From Gammaproteobacteria bacterium Milos-ODIII6 (GTDB lineage Bacteria; Pseudomonadota; Gammaproteobacteria; Chromatiales; Chromatiaceae), in assembly GCA_029228645.1 (NCBI GenBank), contig JAPTHR010000001.1, forward strand, positions 439,601-484,979: 45,379 bases of DNA, in the 5' to 3' direction. Under the pieces are notes generated by a model. It worked only from the letters and a program-made list of their open reading frames with translations, did not search any database and was not told the DNA's origin. Shown piece after piece: positions 1 through 13,635 of the stretch. Both the position numbers and the translations under genes were made by a program. Positions within the stretch are counted from its first letter, which is position 1. Each line of letters starts with the position of its first letter.

Positions 1-384
1 CAGGGCGAGGCGGGCGACAACGTGGGCGTGCTGCTGCGTGGCACCAAGCGCGACGACGTGGAGCGTGGTCAGGTGCTGGCGAAGCCGGGCTCGATCAATC
101 CGCACACCCACTTCGAAGCCGAGGTGTACGTCCTGAGCAAGGACGAGGGTGGTCGTCACACGCCGTTCTTCAACGGCTACCGTCCGCAGTTCTACTTCCG
201 CACCACGGACGTGACCGGTGCGTGTGAGCTGCCGGAAGGCATCGAGATGGTGATGCCGGGCGACAACGTGCAGATGACGGTCAAGCTGATCGCGCCGATC
301 GCGATGGACGAGGGTCTGCGCTTCGCAATCCGCGAGGGTGGCCGTACCGTCGGCGCCGGCGTGGTTGCCAAGATTATCGAGTAA
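1..384 (+). CDS. tuf: Elongation factor Tu, C-terminal part (first tuf copy, cut by window edge)
   Basis: EF-Tu carries aminoacyl-tRNA to the ribosome as a GTP complex. The frame is open from base 1 and gives the last 127 residues: the end of domain 2 ([18 protein letters not shown]) and all of domain 3, ending [10 protein letters not shown]. The 384 bases match the last 384 bases of the complete tuf at 15801-16991 except at three synonymous positions (312, 339, 375), so the encoded residues are identical. It lies upstream of tRNA-Trp and secE, the tufB position of other gammaproteobacteria. A terminator follows it. The 5' part lies outside the window, so nothing can be said of its promoter or GTPase domain. 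Confidence 0.97.
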   Translation, partial: QGEAGDNVGVLLRGTKRDDVERGQVLAKPGSINPHTHFEAEVYVLSKDEGGRHTPFFNGYRPQFYFRTTDVTGACELPEGIEMVMPGDNVQMTVKLIAPIAMDEGLRFAIREGGRTVGAGVVAKIIE

Positions 385-405
385 TCGTTCGGAAATCAGC
401 GCAAG

Positions 406-451
406 CGACGAGCCGGTTCCCCTCCGGGTCCGGCTCGTCGTAATTTGTTTT
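406..451 (+). terminator. Rho-independent terminator after tuf
   Basis: A perfect 11-bp stem (CGACGAGCCGG at 406-416 with CCGGCTCGTCG at 430-440) has a 13-base loop and is followed by a T-rich tract (441-451). It lies 22 bases after the tuf stop and separates tuf from tRNA-Trp/secE, so the latter pair should have its own promoter in 452-535. I could not pick a convincing one there. Confidence 0.85.
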
Positions 452-535
452 CAACCGGCCTGGCAAGCCGCGCCTGGTCCGACAACCACTCTACCGGGGT
501 TGTTGGGATGGTGGCGGTGGGTCGGTTACTGTTTT

Positions 536-611
536 AGGCCAGTAGCTCAATTGGTAGAGCAGCGGTCTCCAAAACCGCAGGTTGGGGGTTCGAGTCCCTC
601 CTGGCCTGCCA
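536..611 (+). tRNA. trnW: tRNA-Trp (anticodon CCA)
   Basis: This is a 76-base cloverleaf. The acceptor arm AGGCCAG (536-542) pairs with CTGGCCT (601-607), followed by discriminator G608 and an encoded CCA (609-611). The anticodon stem GCGGT/ACCGC encloses loop CTCCAAA, with CCA at 569-571. The T loop sequence GTTCGAGTC is present. The tRNA stands 13 bases before secE, so the two are probably cotranscribed and the tRNA cut out by processing. Confidence 0.98.
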
Positions 612-624
612 ATTTCGGCAGAGC

Positions 625-1002
625 ATGAGCACAGATATCAACAACGAGGGCGGGTCGGTCGTCGACACCCTGAAACTGCTGGTGGCCCTCGCCATCGTGG
701 TTGCGGGGATGGTCGGTTTTTACCAGTTAGAGGATCAGGCCGCCTGGGTGCGCCTGATCGGGCTGCTTGCCGCCATCGGGGTCGCTGGATTCGTGGTTGT
801 GCAGACGGCGGTCGGCCGGGGTCTGTGGCGGTTTGCCGTCGATTCCCGCACCGAGGTGCGCAAAGTGGTCTGGCCGTCTCGCCAGGAGACGCTGCAGACC
901 CTCCTGATCATCGTGATATTCGTACTGATCATGGCGCTGTTTTTATGGGCAGTGGATTCGATCCTGTTCATGATCGTGCGCTACGCAACGGGGCAGGGTT
1001 GA
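625..1002 (+). CDS. secE: Preprotein translocase subunit SecE
   Basis: SecE clamps SecY in the SecYEG protein-conducting channel of the inner membrane. The 125-residue protein has three membrane segments (about residues 14-34, 41-61 and 92-115), as in the long enterobacterial form. The conserved cytoplasmic amphipathic motif [13 protein letters not shown] is at 77-89, just before the essential third helix. The ATG at 625 follows only weak purine-rich sequence. The gene lies directly after tRNA-Trp and one base before nusG, the usual secE-nusG pair. Confidence 0.96.
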   Translation: MSTDINNEGGSVVDTLKLLVALAIVVAGMVGFYQLEDQAAWVRLIGLLAAIGVAGFVVVQTAVGRGLWRFAVDSRTEVRKVVWPSRQETLQTLLIIVIFVLIMALFLWAVDSILFMIVRYATGQG

Positions 1003-1003
1003 T

Positions 1004-1537
1004 ATGACTAAGCGCTGGTATGTCGTTCATGCGTACTCCGGCTTCGAGTCGACGGTGAAGCGTTCCTTGCAGGAGCGAATCGAGCGCGCCGGCATGCAGG
1101 ACCAGTTCGGCGAAATCATGGTGCCGACCGAAGAAGTGGTCGAGATGCGTGGCGGTACCCAGCGCCGCAGTGAGCGCAAGTTCTTTCCCGGCTACGTGTT
1201 GGTCCAGATGGAGATGACCGACGATGCGTGGCACCTGGTCAAGGACGTGCCGAAGGTGATGGGCTTTATCGGAGGCACTGGAGATCGTCCTGCCCCGATT
1301 ACGGATAAAGAGGCCGATGCGATCCTGCAGCGCATGCAGGAAGGCGTCGAGAAGCCGAAGCCCAAGGTGCTGTTCGAGCCCGGCGAAGTCGTTCGGGTAA
1401 CCGACGGGCCCTTCAACGACTTCAACGGCGTGGTTGAAGAGGTCGACTATGACAAGAGTCGACTCAAGGTCTCGGTGCTCATCTTTGGGCGCTCCACGCC
1501 TGTTGATCTGGAATTCGGTCAGGTCGAGAAGACCTGA
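1004..1537 (+). CDS. nusG: Transcription termination/antitermination factor NusG
   Basis: NusG binds the RNA polymerase clamp, suppresses pausing, and links polymerase to Rho or to ribosomal protein S10. The 177-residue length is typical. The NGN domain covers about 4-110 ([11 protein letters not shown], then [11 protein letters not shown]). The C-terminal KOW domain starts at [14 protein letters not shown] (about 124) and ends in LEFGQVEK. The start lies 1 base after the secE stop. The gene is a direct neighbour of rplK, as in most proteobacteria. Confidence 0.97.
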   Translation: MTKRWYVVHAYSGFESTVKRSLQERIERAGMQDQFGEIMVPTEEVVEMRGGTQRRSERKFFPGYVLVQMEMTDDAWHLVKDVPKVMGFIGGTGDRPAPITDKEADAILQRMQEGVEKPKPKVLFEPGEVVRVTDGPFNDFNGVVEEVDYDKSRLKVSVLIFGRSTPVDLEFGQVEKT

Positions 1538-1542
1538 CATCC

Positions 1543-1590
1543 GGCCCCTTGGGGGCCAAAACCCGGGGAGGTCGGGTGAGAGTCCCGACC
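1543..1590 (+). promoter_or_regulatory. Two hairpins in the rplK leader, possible L1 binding site
   Basis: Between nusG and rplK there are two strong hairpins: GGCCCC/GGGGCC (1543-1548 with 1552-1557) and GGTCGGG/CCCGACC (1570-1576 with 1584-1590) with loop TGAGAGT. In E. coli, L1 represses the rplK-rplA message by binding near the rplK start. The second hairpin lies 24 bases before the rplK ATG and has the right position, but I have not matched it to the L1 consensus. No T-tract follows either stem, so they are unlikely to be terminators. Confidence 0.4.
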
Positions 1591-1614
1591 GTTTGAACCC
1601 GTAAGAGGTGCTTT

Positions 1615-2049
1615 ATGGCAAAGAAAATCGACGCTTATATCAAGCTCCAGGTGCCGGCGCAGTCGGCCAATCCCAGTCCGCCTGTTGGGCCGGCCCTCGG
1701 TCAGCGTGGCGTCAATATCATGGAATTCTGCAAGGCGTTCAACGCGCAGAGCCAGGGTATCGAGAAGGACATGCCCGTTCCGGTGGTGATCACCGTTTAC
1801 AGCGACAAGTCCTTCACCTTCATCATGAAGACGCCGCCGGCGTCGATCCTGTTGAAGAAGGCCGCCGGGCTGAAGTCGGGTTCCGGCCGTCCGAACACCG
1901 AGAAGGTCGGAACCGTGACCCGGGCCCAGCTCGAGGAAATCGCCAAGACGAAGGAGCCCGACCTTACCGCTGCCGATCTGGACGCGGCCGTGCGTACCAT
2001 CGCGGGCTCTGCTCGAAGCATGGGTTTGAATGTTGAGGGGGTGGAGTGA
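1615..2049 (+). CDS. rplK: 50S ribosomal protein L11
   Basis: L11 forms the GTPase-associated centre with 23S rRNA helices 43-44 and is needed for RelA-dependent stringent signalling. The protein has 144 residues (usual 141-144). It shows the N-terminal signature [20 protein letters not shown] and the rRNA-binding C-terminal half with PPAS and VGTVTRAQ. The ATG at 1615 has the SD-like sequence AAGAGG upstream. The stop overlaps the rplA start (ATGA), indicating translational coupling. Confidence 0.97.
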   Translation: MAKKIDAYIKLQVPAQSANPSPPVGPALGQRGVNIMEFCKAFNAQSQGIEKDMPVPVVITVYSDKSFTFIMKTPPASILLKKAAGLKSGSGRPNTEKVGTVTRAQLEEIAKTKEPDLTAADLDAAVRTIAGSARSMGLNVEGVE

Positions 2050-2747
2050 TGGCAAAGCTTAGCAAGCGGCAGAAGGCGATCCGCGAGAAGGTGGATGTCG
2101 AAAAGCAATATCCCATCGATGAGGCCTTTGCGCTGCTCAACGAACTCTCCAGTGTCAAGTTCAAGGAGAGTGTCGATGTGTCGGTGAACCTGGGTGTCGA
2201 TCCGCGTAAATCCGACCAGGTTGTGCGTGGATCCGCGATTCTCCCTGCCGGTTCCGGCAAGGACGTGCGTGTCGCGGTATTTACTCAGGGGCCCGCTGCG
2301 GATGCGGCCAAAGAGGCAGGTGCGGACGTGGTTGGCATGGAAGACCTGGCGGAAGAAGTCAAAAAGGGCAACCTGGACTTTGATGTCGTGATCGCCTCCC
2401 CGGATGCCATGCGGGTGGTCGGTCAACTGGGCCAGATCCTCGGTCCGCGCGGCCTGATGCCAAACCCCAAGGTGGGCACGGTCACCCCGGATGTCGCGAC
2501 TGCAGTGCAGAACGCGAAGTCGGGCCAGGCGCGTTTCCGGACCGACAAGGCGGGTATCGTGCATGCCTCCATCGGCAAGGTTGGGTTCGAGCCGGCAGCG
2601 CTCATGCAGAACCTCGAGGCGCTGCTCAACGAGATCAGGAAGCTCAAGCCCGCCTCTGCGAAAGGTATTTATCTGAAGAAGATCACCGTGTCCTCGACCA
2701 TGGGTCCCGGGCTGGCGGTGGATCAGGCTTCGCTCAAGATCAACTGA
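2049..2747 (+). CDS. rplA: 50S ribosomal protein L1
   Basis: L1 forms the mobile L1 stalk that helps release E-site tRNA, and in E. coli it represses its own rplK-rplA mRNA. The protein has 232 residues. The start is taken as the ATG at 2049 overlapping the rplK TGA; the GTG three bases earlier would add one Met. The conserved region [19 protein letters not shown] is present and unaltered. The L10 leader follows the gene. Confidence 0.97.
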   Translation: MAKLSKRQKAIREKVDVEKQYPIDEAFALLNELSSVKFKESVDVSVNLGVDPRKSDQVVRGSAILPAGSGKDVRVAVFTQGPAADAAKEAGADVVGMEDLAEEVKKGNLDFDVVIASPDAMRVVGQLGQILGPRGLMPNPKVGTVTPDVATAVQNAKSGQARFRTDKAGIVHASIGKVGFEPAALMQNLEALLNEIRKLKPASAKGIYLKKITVSSTMGPGLAVDQASLKIN

Positions 2748-2799
2748 TTTCCGGGCGCTTCGCGTCCGACCCTGCTTTGGAGCAACGGCTCGCGCCGGT

Positions 2800-2945
2800 T
2801 GCTGTCAAAGACCGCAGGTGCCTTCTCCGGAGGGCTTAATTTCCTGCGCAGATGGCGCTCCGTCATCGGATCACTTTCCGGTAACGGTGCACCGCTTCGT
2901 GTGAAGCCCCTGGGGCTTCACGGTGTTTAACGGGACTCAGTCCCA
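2800..2945 (+). promoter_or_regulatory. L10 (rplJ) mRNA leader, autoregulatory element
   Basis: The rplA-rplJ gap contains the conserved core of the gammaproteobacterial L10 leader, which binds the L10(L12)4 complex and represses translation of rplJL. CGCAGG (2813-2818) pairs with CCTGCG (2843-2848). They enclose a small hairpin (2821-2834) and an unpaired CTTAATTT, giving an asymmetric kink-turn-like loop. The strings AAGACCGCAGGTG and CTTAATT..CCTGCG match the E. coli leader as I remember it. The outer limits of the element are estimated. Confidence 0.8.
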
Positions 2946-2968
2946 ATCGTTGTCGGGAGGTGACGACT

Positions 2969-3496
2969 TTGGCACTCAATTTTGAGCAGAAGAAGGCCAT
3001 CGTCGCCGAAGTTGCTGAAGTGGCAGGTAGTGCCTTTTCCGCTGTGGCGGCCGAGTACCGGGGCCTGACCGTTCAGGAGATGACCGAATTGCGCTCTCAG
3101 GCGCGCAATAACGGCGTTTACCTGCGTGTGGTCAAGAATACCCTGGCTCGTCGCGCGGTGGAGGGAACCGAGTTCGAATGTCTTACCGAAGGGCTTACCG
3201 GTCCGCTGGTTCTGGCGTTCTCTCAGGAAGACCCGGGCGCTGCTGGTCGCGTAATCAAGGACTTCGCCAAGGATCACGACAATCTCAAGGTGACCATGCT
3301 TGCCATCGGCGGCAAGCAGCTGGATGCCTCGCAGATTGACGTGCTGGCGAAGATGCCGACCTACGATCAGGCGATCTCCATGTTGATGTCGGTGATGAAA
3401 GCACCGGTCACCAAGTTGGCGCAGACCCTGAACGAGGTGCCGGGCAAGCTTGTGCGCACCGTTGCAGCAATTCGCGACGCTAAGGACGCCGCCTGA
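2969..3496 (+). CDS. rplJ: 50S ribosomal protein L10
   Basis: L10 is the base of the L7/L12 stalk and the translational repressor of its own operon. I choose the TTG at 2969, giving 175 residues starting MALNFEQKKAIVAEVAEV, because E. coli L10 starts MALNLQDKQAIVAEV and a GGGAGG ribosome site (2955-2960) stands 8 bases upstream. The GTG at 2960 would overlap that site and add three residues. The rRNA-binding region VVKNTLARRAVEGT is present. rplL follows after 52 bases. Confidence 0.95.
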   Translation: MALNFEQKKAIVAEVAEVAGSAFSAVAAEYRGLTVQEMTELRSQARNNGVYLRVVKNTLARRAVEGTEFECLTEGLTGPLVLAFSQEDPGAAGRVIKDFAKDHDNLKVTMLAIGGKQLDASQIDVLAKMPTYDQAISMLMSVMKAPVTKLAQTLNEVPGKLVRTVAAIRDAKDAA

Positions 3497-3548
3497 GCCG
3501 CTGGCCAGGTGACGTTTCGAGCAACCTTTTTATTTATTGGAGTTTACG

Positions 3549-3920
3549 ATGTCTAAAGAAGATGTCCTGGAAGCGATTGCCAACATGTCCGTAATGGAAG
3601 TTGTTGAGCTGATCGAGGCAATGGAAGAGAAGTTCGGTGTGACCGCTGCGGCTGCTGTTGCAGTCGCGGGTCCTGCTGCCGGTGGCGAAGCTGCGGCCGC
3701 GGAAGAGCAGACCGAGTTTGACGTGGTCATGGCCAGCTTCGGCGACAACAAAGTCGCCGTCATCAAGGCCGTGCGCGGTCTCACCGGCCTTGGCCTGAAA
3801 GAGGCCAAAGAGGCCGTCGAAGGCGCGCCGACCACCGTCAAGGAAGGCGTCTCCAAGGAAGAGGCCGAAGAGGCCAAGAAGACCTTGGAAGAGGCCGGGG
3901 CTACCGTCGAAGTCAAGTAA
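3549..3920 (+). CDS. rplL: 50S ribosomal protein L7/L12
   Basis: L7/L12 forms the multicopy flexible stalk that recruits translation GTPases. The 123-residue acidic protein has an N-terminal dimerisation domain (1-33), an Ala/Gly-rich hinge (about 35-56) and a C-terminal domain with KIAVIKAVR-like and [15 protein letters not shown] motifs. The ATG at 3549 has TGGAG 7 bases upstream. Codons are strongly biased, as expected for a very highly expressed gene. Confidence 0.97.
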   Translation: MSKEDVLEAIANMSVMEVVELIEAMEEKFGVTAAAAVAVAGPAAGGEAAAAEEQTEFDVVMASFGDNKVAVIKAVRGLTGLGLKEAKEAVEGAPTTVKEGVSKEEAEEAKKTLEEAGATVEVK

Positions 3921-3952
3921 GACTTGGTGGTACCCATTGCCAAAGGGGATCA

Positions 3953-3982
3953 GGCTGGTGGCCAGCAGGCCGCCGGCCTTTT
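3953..3982 (+). terminator. Attenuator-like terminator between rplL and rpoB
   Basis: An 11-bp stem (3953-3963 with 3968-3978, two G-U pairs) has an AGCA loop and is followed by TTTT. It lies 32 bases after rplL and about 107 before rpoB. E. coli has a partial terminator at this place that lets only a fraction of polymerases into rpoBC. Position and shape suggest the same role; the short T-tract fits partial readthrough. Confidence 0.75.
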
Positions 3983-4089
3983 CCTGTTTGGGGCTTAAAA
4001 GGGGATCGCGCGCAAGCGCCTCCCCAGCCGCTGTCGCGCAAGTGCGGGCAACGGTGAAATGCAGCGTCTAACGATGAGGGAAGGCAAGC

Positions 4090-7000
4090 ATGGCCTATTC
4101 GTTCACTGAGAAAAAGCGTCTCCGCAAAGACTTCGGCAAGCGTTCGAGCATCCTGGAGGTGCCGTTCCTGCTGGCGACCCAGATCGAGTCTTATCGCGAC
4201 TTTCTGCAGGCCGACACCGCGCCCGGTGCGCGTGACAATCAAGGCCTGCACGCGGCCTTCCAGTCGGTCTTCCCCATCGTGAGCTACTCCGGTAATGCCG
4301 CACTCGAGTACGTGCATTACCGGCTCGGCGAGCCCGTCTTCGACGAGCGCGAGTGCCACCTGCGCGGTGCGACTTTCGCTGCTCCGTTGCGTGTGCTCGT
4401 GCGCCTGGTGATCTACGACAAAGACGCACCGGCTGGGGCCAAACAGGTCAAGGACATCAAGGAGCAGGAAATCTACATGGGCGAATTGCCGCTCATGACG
4501 GACAACGGCACCTTCATCATCAACGGTACCGAGCGGGTCATCGTCTCCCAGCTGCACCGTTCGCCTGGCGTGTTCTTCGACCATGACAAGGGCAAGACCC
4601 ATTCCTCCGGAAAGCTGCTGTTTTCCGCCCGGGTGATTCCCTACCGTGGCTCCTGGCTGGACTTCGAGTTCGATCCCAAGGACATGGTGTACGTGCGTAT
4701 CGATCGGCGTCGCAAACTGCCGGCGACCATCCTGCTGCGCGCTTTGGGTTACGGGACCGAGGAAATCCTCGACGCCTTCTTCGATCGCGACTCATTCACC
4801 CTGGGCGGCGAAACGGTCGGGCTGGACCTGGTGCCTTCGCGCCTGCGCGGCGAGACGGCGACTTTTGACATCACCGATGGCAAGGAGGTCATCGTCGAGG
4901 GTGGCAAGCGGATCACCGCGAAGCACATCCGTGACCTCGAAAACGCGGGCGTCAAAAAACTCAAGGTGCCGGCCGATTTCCTGATCGGCAAGACCCTGGC
5001 GCACGACGTGGTTGACGGCGAGACCGGCGAGCTGATTGCCTCGGCCAACGATGAGTTGACCGAAGAGCTGGTTGCCACCTTGGCGGAAAAGAAGGTCAAG
5101 CGCATCCAGACCCTGTTTACCAACGACCTGGACCACGGGCCGTTCATCTCCGAGACCCTGCGCGTCGACCCGACCACCAACGCCCTGGAGGCGATGGTCG
5201 AGATCTACCGCATGATGCGCCCCGGCGAGCCGCCGACCAAGGAGGCCGCGCAGAACCTGTTCCACAACCTGTTCTTCACCGAAGACCGCTATGACCTCTC
5301 GGCGGTCGGCCGGATGAAGTTCAACCGGCGGCTCGGCCGCGAAGAGGCCGAGGGTGTCGGCGTGTTGTATGACGCCAAGTATTTCGGCGCTCGCGATGAC
5401 GAGGCGGCCAAGGCGCTGGTGGCGCAGTTGGCGGAAAGCTCGGACATCGTGGATGTGCTCAAGACGCTGGTGGACATCCGCAACGGCAACGGCGTGGTCG
5501 ACGATATCGACCACCTGGGCAACCGCCGTGTGCGTTGCGTTGGCGAAATGGCGGAAAACCAGTTCCGAGTGGGTCTGGTGCGCGTCGAGCGCGCGGTCAA
5601 GGAGCGTCTCAGCCTGGCGGAGTCCGAAGGGCTGATGCCGCAGGAGATGATCAACGCCAAGCCGGTCTCCGCGGCAATCAAGGAATTCTTCGGGTCCTCG
5701 CAGCTGTCGCAGTTCATGGACCAGAACAATCCTCTCTCCGAGGTGACCCACAAGCGGCGCGTCTCCGCGCTCGGCCCGGGCGGTCTCGCGCGCGAGCGGG
5801 CTGGCTTCGAGGTGCGGGACGTGCACCCGACGCACTACGGCCGGGTATGCCCGATCGAGACCCCGGAAGGTCCGAACATCGGTCTGATCAACTCGCTCGC
5901 GGTCTACGCGCGCACCAACCGCTACGGTTTCCTCGAAACCCCCTACCGCAAGGTCGAGAACGGCAAGGTCACCGAGCAGGTCGATTACCTGTCGGCGATC
6001 GAGGAAGGTCGTTTCGTGATCGCACAGGCGAACGCCAACCTGGACGAGAACGGCGCTCTTACCGACGAGCTGGTCTCCTGTCGTCACCAGAACGAGTTCA
6101 CCCTGTCGGCGCCGGCGGACATCGAATACATGGATGTGTCGCCGAAGCAGATCGTGTCGGTGGCGGCGTCCATCATCCCCTTCCTTGAGCACGACGATGC
6201 CAACCGTGCGCTCATGGGGGCCAACATGCAGCGCCAGGCCGTGCCGACCCTGCGCGCGGAAAAGCCACTGGTCGGTACCGGCATGGAGCGTACCGTCGCG
6301 ATCGACTCCGGGGTTACCGTGATCGCCAAGCGTGGCGGCGAGATCGAGTCCGTTGACGCCGCACGTATCGTGGTGCGGGTAAACGACGACGAGACGGTCG
6401 CCGGCGAACCCGGCGTGGACATCTACAACCTCACCAAGTACACCCGTTCGAACCAGAACACCTGCATCAATCAGCGTCCGCTGGTGATGGTGGGTGACGA
6501 GGTGCGGCGTGGCGACGTGATGGCGGACGGCCCCTCCACCGACATGGGCGAGCTGGCCCTGGGTCAGAACCTGCGGGTCGCGTTCATGCCCTGGAACGGC
6601 TACAACTTCGAGGACTCCATCCTCATCTCCGAGCAGGTCGTCAAAGAGGATCGCTTCACCACGATCCATATCGAGGAGATCACCTGCATGGCCCGCGATA
6701 CCAAGCTGGGTCCGGAGGAGATCACCGCGGATATTCCGAACGTCGGCGAAGCCGCTCTGGCCAAGCTGGACGAGTCCGGCATCGTGTATGTCGGTGCGGA
6801 AGTCCACGAGGGCGACATCCTGGTCGGTAAGGTCACCCCGAAGGGCGAGACCCAGCTGACTCCGGAAGAAAAGCTGTTGCGCGCGATCTTCGGTGAGAAG
6901 GCGTCCGATGTGAAGGACACCTCGACGCGGGTCTCCTCCAGTACCGCGGGGACGGTCATCGACGTGCGCGTGTTCACCCGCGATGGTGTGGAAAAAGACG

Positions 7001-8231
7001 CGCGTGCGCTGCAGATCGAAGAGGCCGAGCTCAAGGGCGTCCGCAAGGACCTCGACGACCAGCTGCGCATCATGGAAGAGGATACCTTTGCGCGGGTCGA
7101 GAAAATGCTGCTCGGCAAGGTATCTGAAGGCGGCCCGAACAAGCTCAAGGCGGGTTCCAAGGTCACCAAGGGTTACCTCGGTGAGCTGGATCGGGACCAG
7201 TGGCTGCAGATTCGACTCAAGAACGAAGAGGCAGCCGCGCAACTGGAGGCGATCGCCAAGCAGGTTGAAAACCTGCGGGAAGAGTTCCGCAAGCGCTACG
7301 AGGAAAAGAAGCGCAAGCTGACGGCAGGTGACGACCTGGCCCCGGGCGTGCTCAAGATGGTCAAGGTCTACGTAGCGGTCAAGCGGCGCATCCAGCCGGG
7401 TGACAAGATGGCCGGCCGTCACGGTAACAAGGGTGTCATCTCACGCATCGTGCCGGTCGAGGACATGCCCTTCGACGAGAACGGGCGCCCGGTCGACATC
7501 GTGCTGAACCCGCTCGGGGTTCCCTCACGGATGAATATCGGACAGGTCCTGGAAACCCATCTCGGCTTTGCCGCGAAGGGCGTTGGTGAGCGTATCGGGC
7601 GCATGCTGGATGCGCAGGTGCAGGCCGAAGAGCTGCGTGGCTTCCTTGAAAAGGTCTACAACACCAGTGGCCGCCAGGAGGACCTCGGCAGCCTGTCGGA
7701 TGACGAACTGATGGGCATGGCTGACAATCTGCGTGGCGGTGTGCCGATGGCGACGCCGGTGTTCGACGGAGCCAACGAGGACGAGATCCGGCACATGTTG
7801 GAGCTGGCCGAAGAGGACATCGATGGCCAGACGCAGCTGTACGACGGCCGAACCGGCGAGGCTTTCGAGCGCCGTGTCACCGTCGGTTACATGTACATGA
7901 TCAAGCTCAACCACCTCGTGGATGACAAGATGCACGCGCGCTCCACCGGGCCGTACAGCCTGGTCACCCAGCAGCCGCTGGGTGGTAAGGCGCAGTTTGG
8001 TGGTCAGCGCTTCGGTGAGATGGAGGTCTGGGCGCTCGAGGCCTACGGCGCCGCCTACACACTGCAGGAAATGCTGACGGTCAAGTCGGACGATGTGAAC
8101 GGGCGTACCCGCATGTACAAGAACATCGTCGATGGAGATCACCGCATGGAGGCGGGGATGCCGGAGTCGTTCAACGTGCTGGTCAAGGAGATCCGCTCGT
8201 TGGGTATCAACATTGAACTGGAGCAGGATTA

Positions 8232-8232
<1 letters not shown>
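4090..8232 (+). CDS. rpoB: DNA-directed RNA polymerase beta subunit
   Basis: RpoB is the beta subunit of RNA polymerase and holds the rifampicin site. The protein has 1380 residues, against 1342 in E. coli. The rifampicin region starts at about residue 538 ([20 protein letters not shown], then VSALGPGGL) and shows the usual drug-sensitive residues at the D516, H526 and S531 equivalents. C-terminal motifs include [12 protein letters not shown] and [20 protein letters not shown]. The ATG at 4090 follows GGGAAGG. The last base of its TAA is the first base of the rpoC ATG. Long open frames on the opposite strand are composition shadows. Confidence 0.99.
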
Positions 8233-12434
<4,202 letters not shown>

Positions 12435-12446
12435 GTCGGGTTTAAT

Positions 12447-12487
12447 CCACCGCCCCTGTTGACAGGGGCGGTGGACAGACCTAGAAT
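12447..12487 (+). promoter_or_regulatory. str operon promoter with its -35 box in a hairpin loop
   Basis: TTGACA (12459-12464), a 17-base spacer, then TAGAAT (12482-12487) gives a near-consensus sigma-70 promoter 198 bases before rpsL. The G+C-rich discriminator TCGCGG suggests ppGpp control. The -35 box spans the TTGA loop and first arm bases of a perfect 12-bp inverted repeat (CCACCGCCCCTG at 12447-12458, CAGGGGCGGTGG at 12463-12474). No T-tract follows this repeat, so it is not a classical terminator. Confidence 0.8.
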
Positions 12488-12503
12488 TCGCGGTCTTCGA
12501 AAT

Positions 12504-12532
12504 AGGTCGGCTAGTTTGGCCGGCCTGTTTTT
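12504..12532 (+). terminator. Terminator/attenuator hairpin in the rpsL leader
   Basis: Ten base pairs (12504-12513 with 12517-12526, two G-U pairs) with a 3-base loop are followed by GTTTTT (12527-12532). The predicted str transcript would begin near 12494, so this hairpin lies at about +10 to +38. It could end readthrough from rpoBC, attenuate the str transcript, or both. A smaller stem GCGAC/GTCGC follows at 12535-12550. Confidence 0.65.
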
Positions 12533-12684
12533 CTGCGACGAAAAAGTCGCTTGGACGAGGTTTTCCGAATCCATACGAGCGAACCGGCAGCGCCGGTGCC
12601 TTGGGCATCCGGCATAAGGTCCGATTCCCTTGAAATTTTGTTCCCCAAGGCGGGGTTTAGAGCCCATAAGGCGGAAAGATTCAG

Positions 12685-13059
12685 ATGGCGACGATCAACC
12701 AACTTGTACGTAAGCCGCGCCAGCGCAAGCCCGAGAAGAGCAATGTGCCGGCGCTCGAGGCCTGCCCGCAGAAGCGTGGTGTGTGCACTCGCGTGTATAC
12801 GACTACCCCCAAGAAGCCGAACTCGGCGCTGCGTAAGGTTGCGCGTGTTCGTCTCACCAACGGATTCGAGGTCTCGAGCTACATCGGTGGCGAGGGGCAC
12901 AACCTGCAGGAGCACTCGGTGGTGCTGATCCGCGGTGGCCGGGTCAAGGACCTGCCGGGCGTGCGTTACCACGTCGTGCGCGGCGCACTCGATACCTCCG
13001 GCGTGGACAAGCGTCGCCAGGGTCGTTCCAAGTACGGTGCCAAGCGGCCGAAGGGCTGA
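12685..13059 (+). CDS. rpsL: 30S ribosomal protein S12
   Basis: S12 lies at the decoding centre and is the streptomycin-resistance protein. The protein has 124 residues. [17 protein letters not shown] carries the lysine changed in classical resistant mutants (K43 equivalent) in wild-type form, and [13 protein letters not shown] carries the K88 and D89 equivalents. It is the first gene of the str operon, with a leader of about 190 bases. GGCGGAAAG precedes the ATG. Confidence 0.98.
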   Translation: MATINQLVRKPRQRKPEKSNVPALEACPQKRGVCTRVYTTTPKKPNSALRKVARVRLTNGFEVSSYIGGEGHNLQEHSVVLIRGGRVKDLPGVRYHVVRGALDTSGVDKRRQGRSKYGAKRPKG

Positions 13060-13118
13060 TCGGGTAACCGGTTTATCCAAAGTATCTCCGGCAATATGCC
13101 GAGGAAGAGAGAAGTTAA

Positions 13119-13592
<474 letters not shown>

Positions 13593-13635
13593 TTTCTGGC
13601 GCCCCTTGGGGTGTCTTATAGACAGGATGTGAAAA

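Noticed and set aside
5701-5790. Possible rifampicin-resistance change in rpoB, and streptomycin change in rpsL
   Set aside because: The rifampicin region and the S12 K43 and K88 regions show the usual sensitive residues.
4792-7422. An 876-codon open frame on the minus strand over rpoB
   Set aside because: It lies wholly opposite rpoB, is His/Leu/Arg/Asp-rich without domain signatures, and is explained by G+C bias at third positions. Similar frames lie opposite rpoC (8229-9638, 10290-12122).
12447-12474. The rpoC-rpsL inverted repeat as a classical Rho-independent terminator
   Set aside because: The stem is followed by ACAGACC, with no T-tract; the true terminator-like stem is at 12504-12532.
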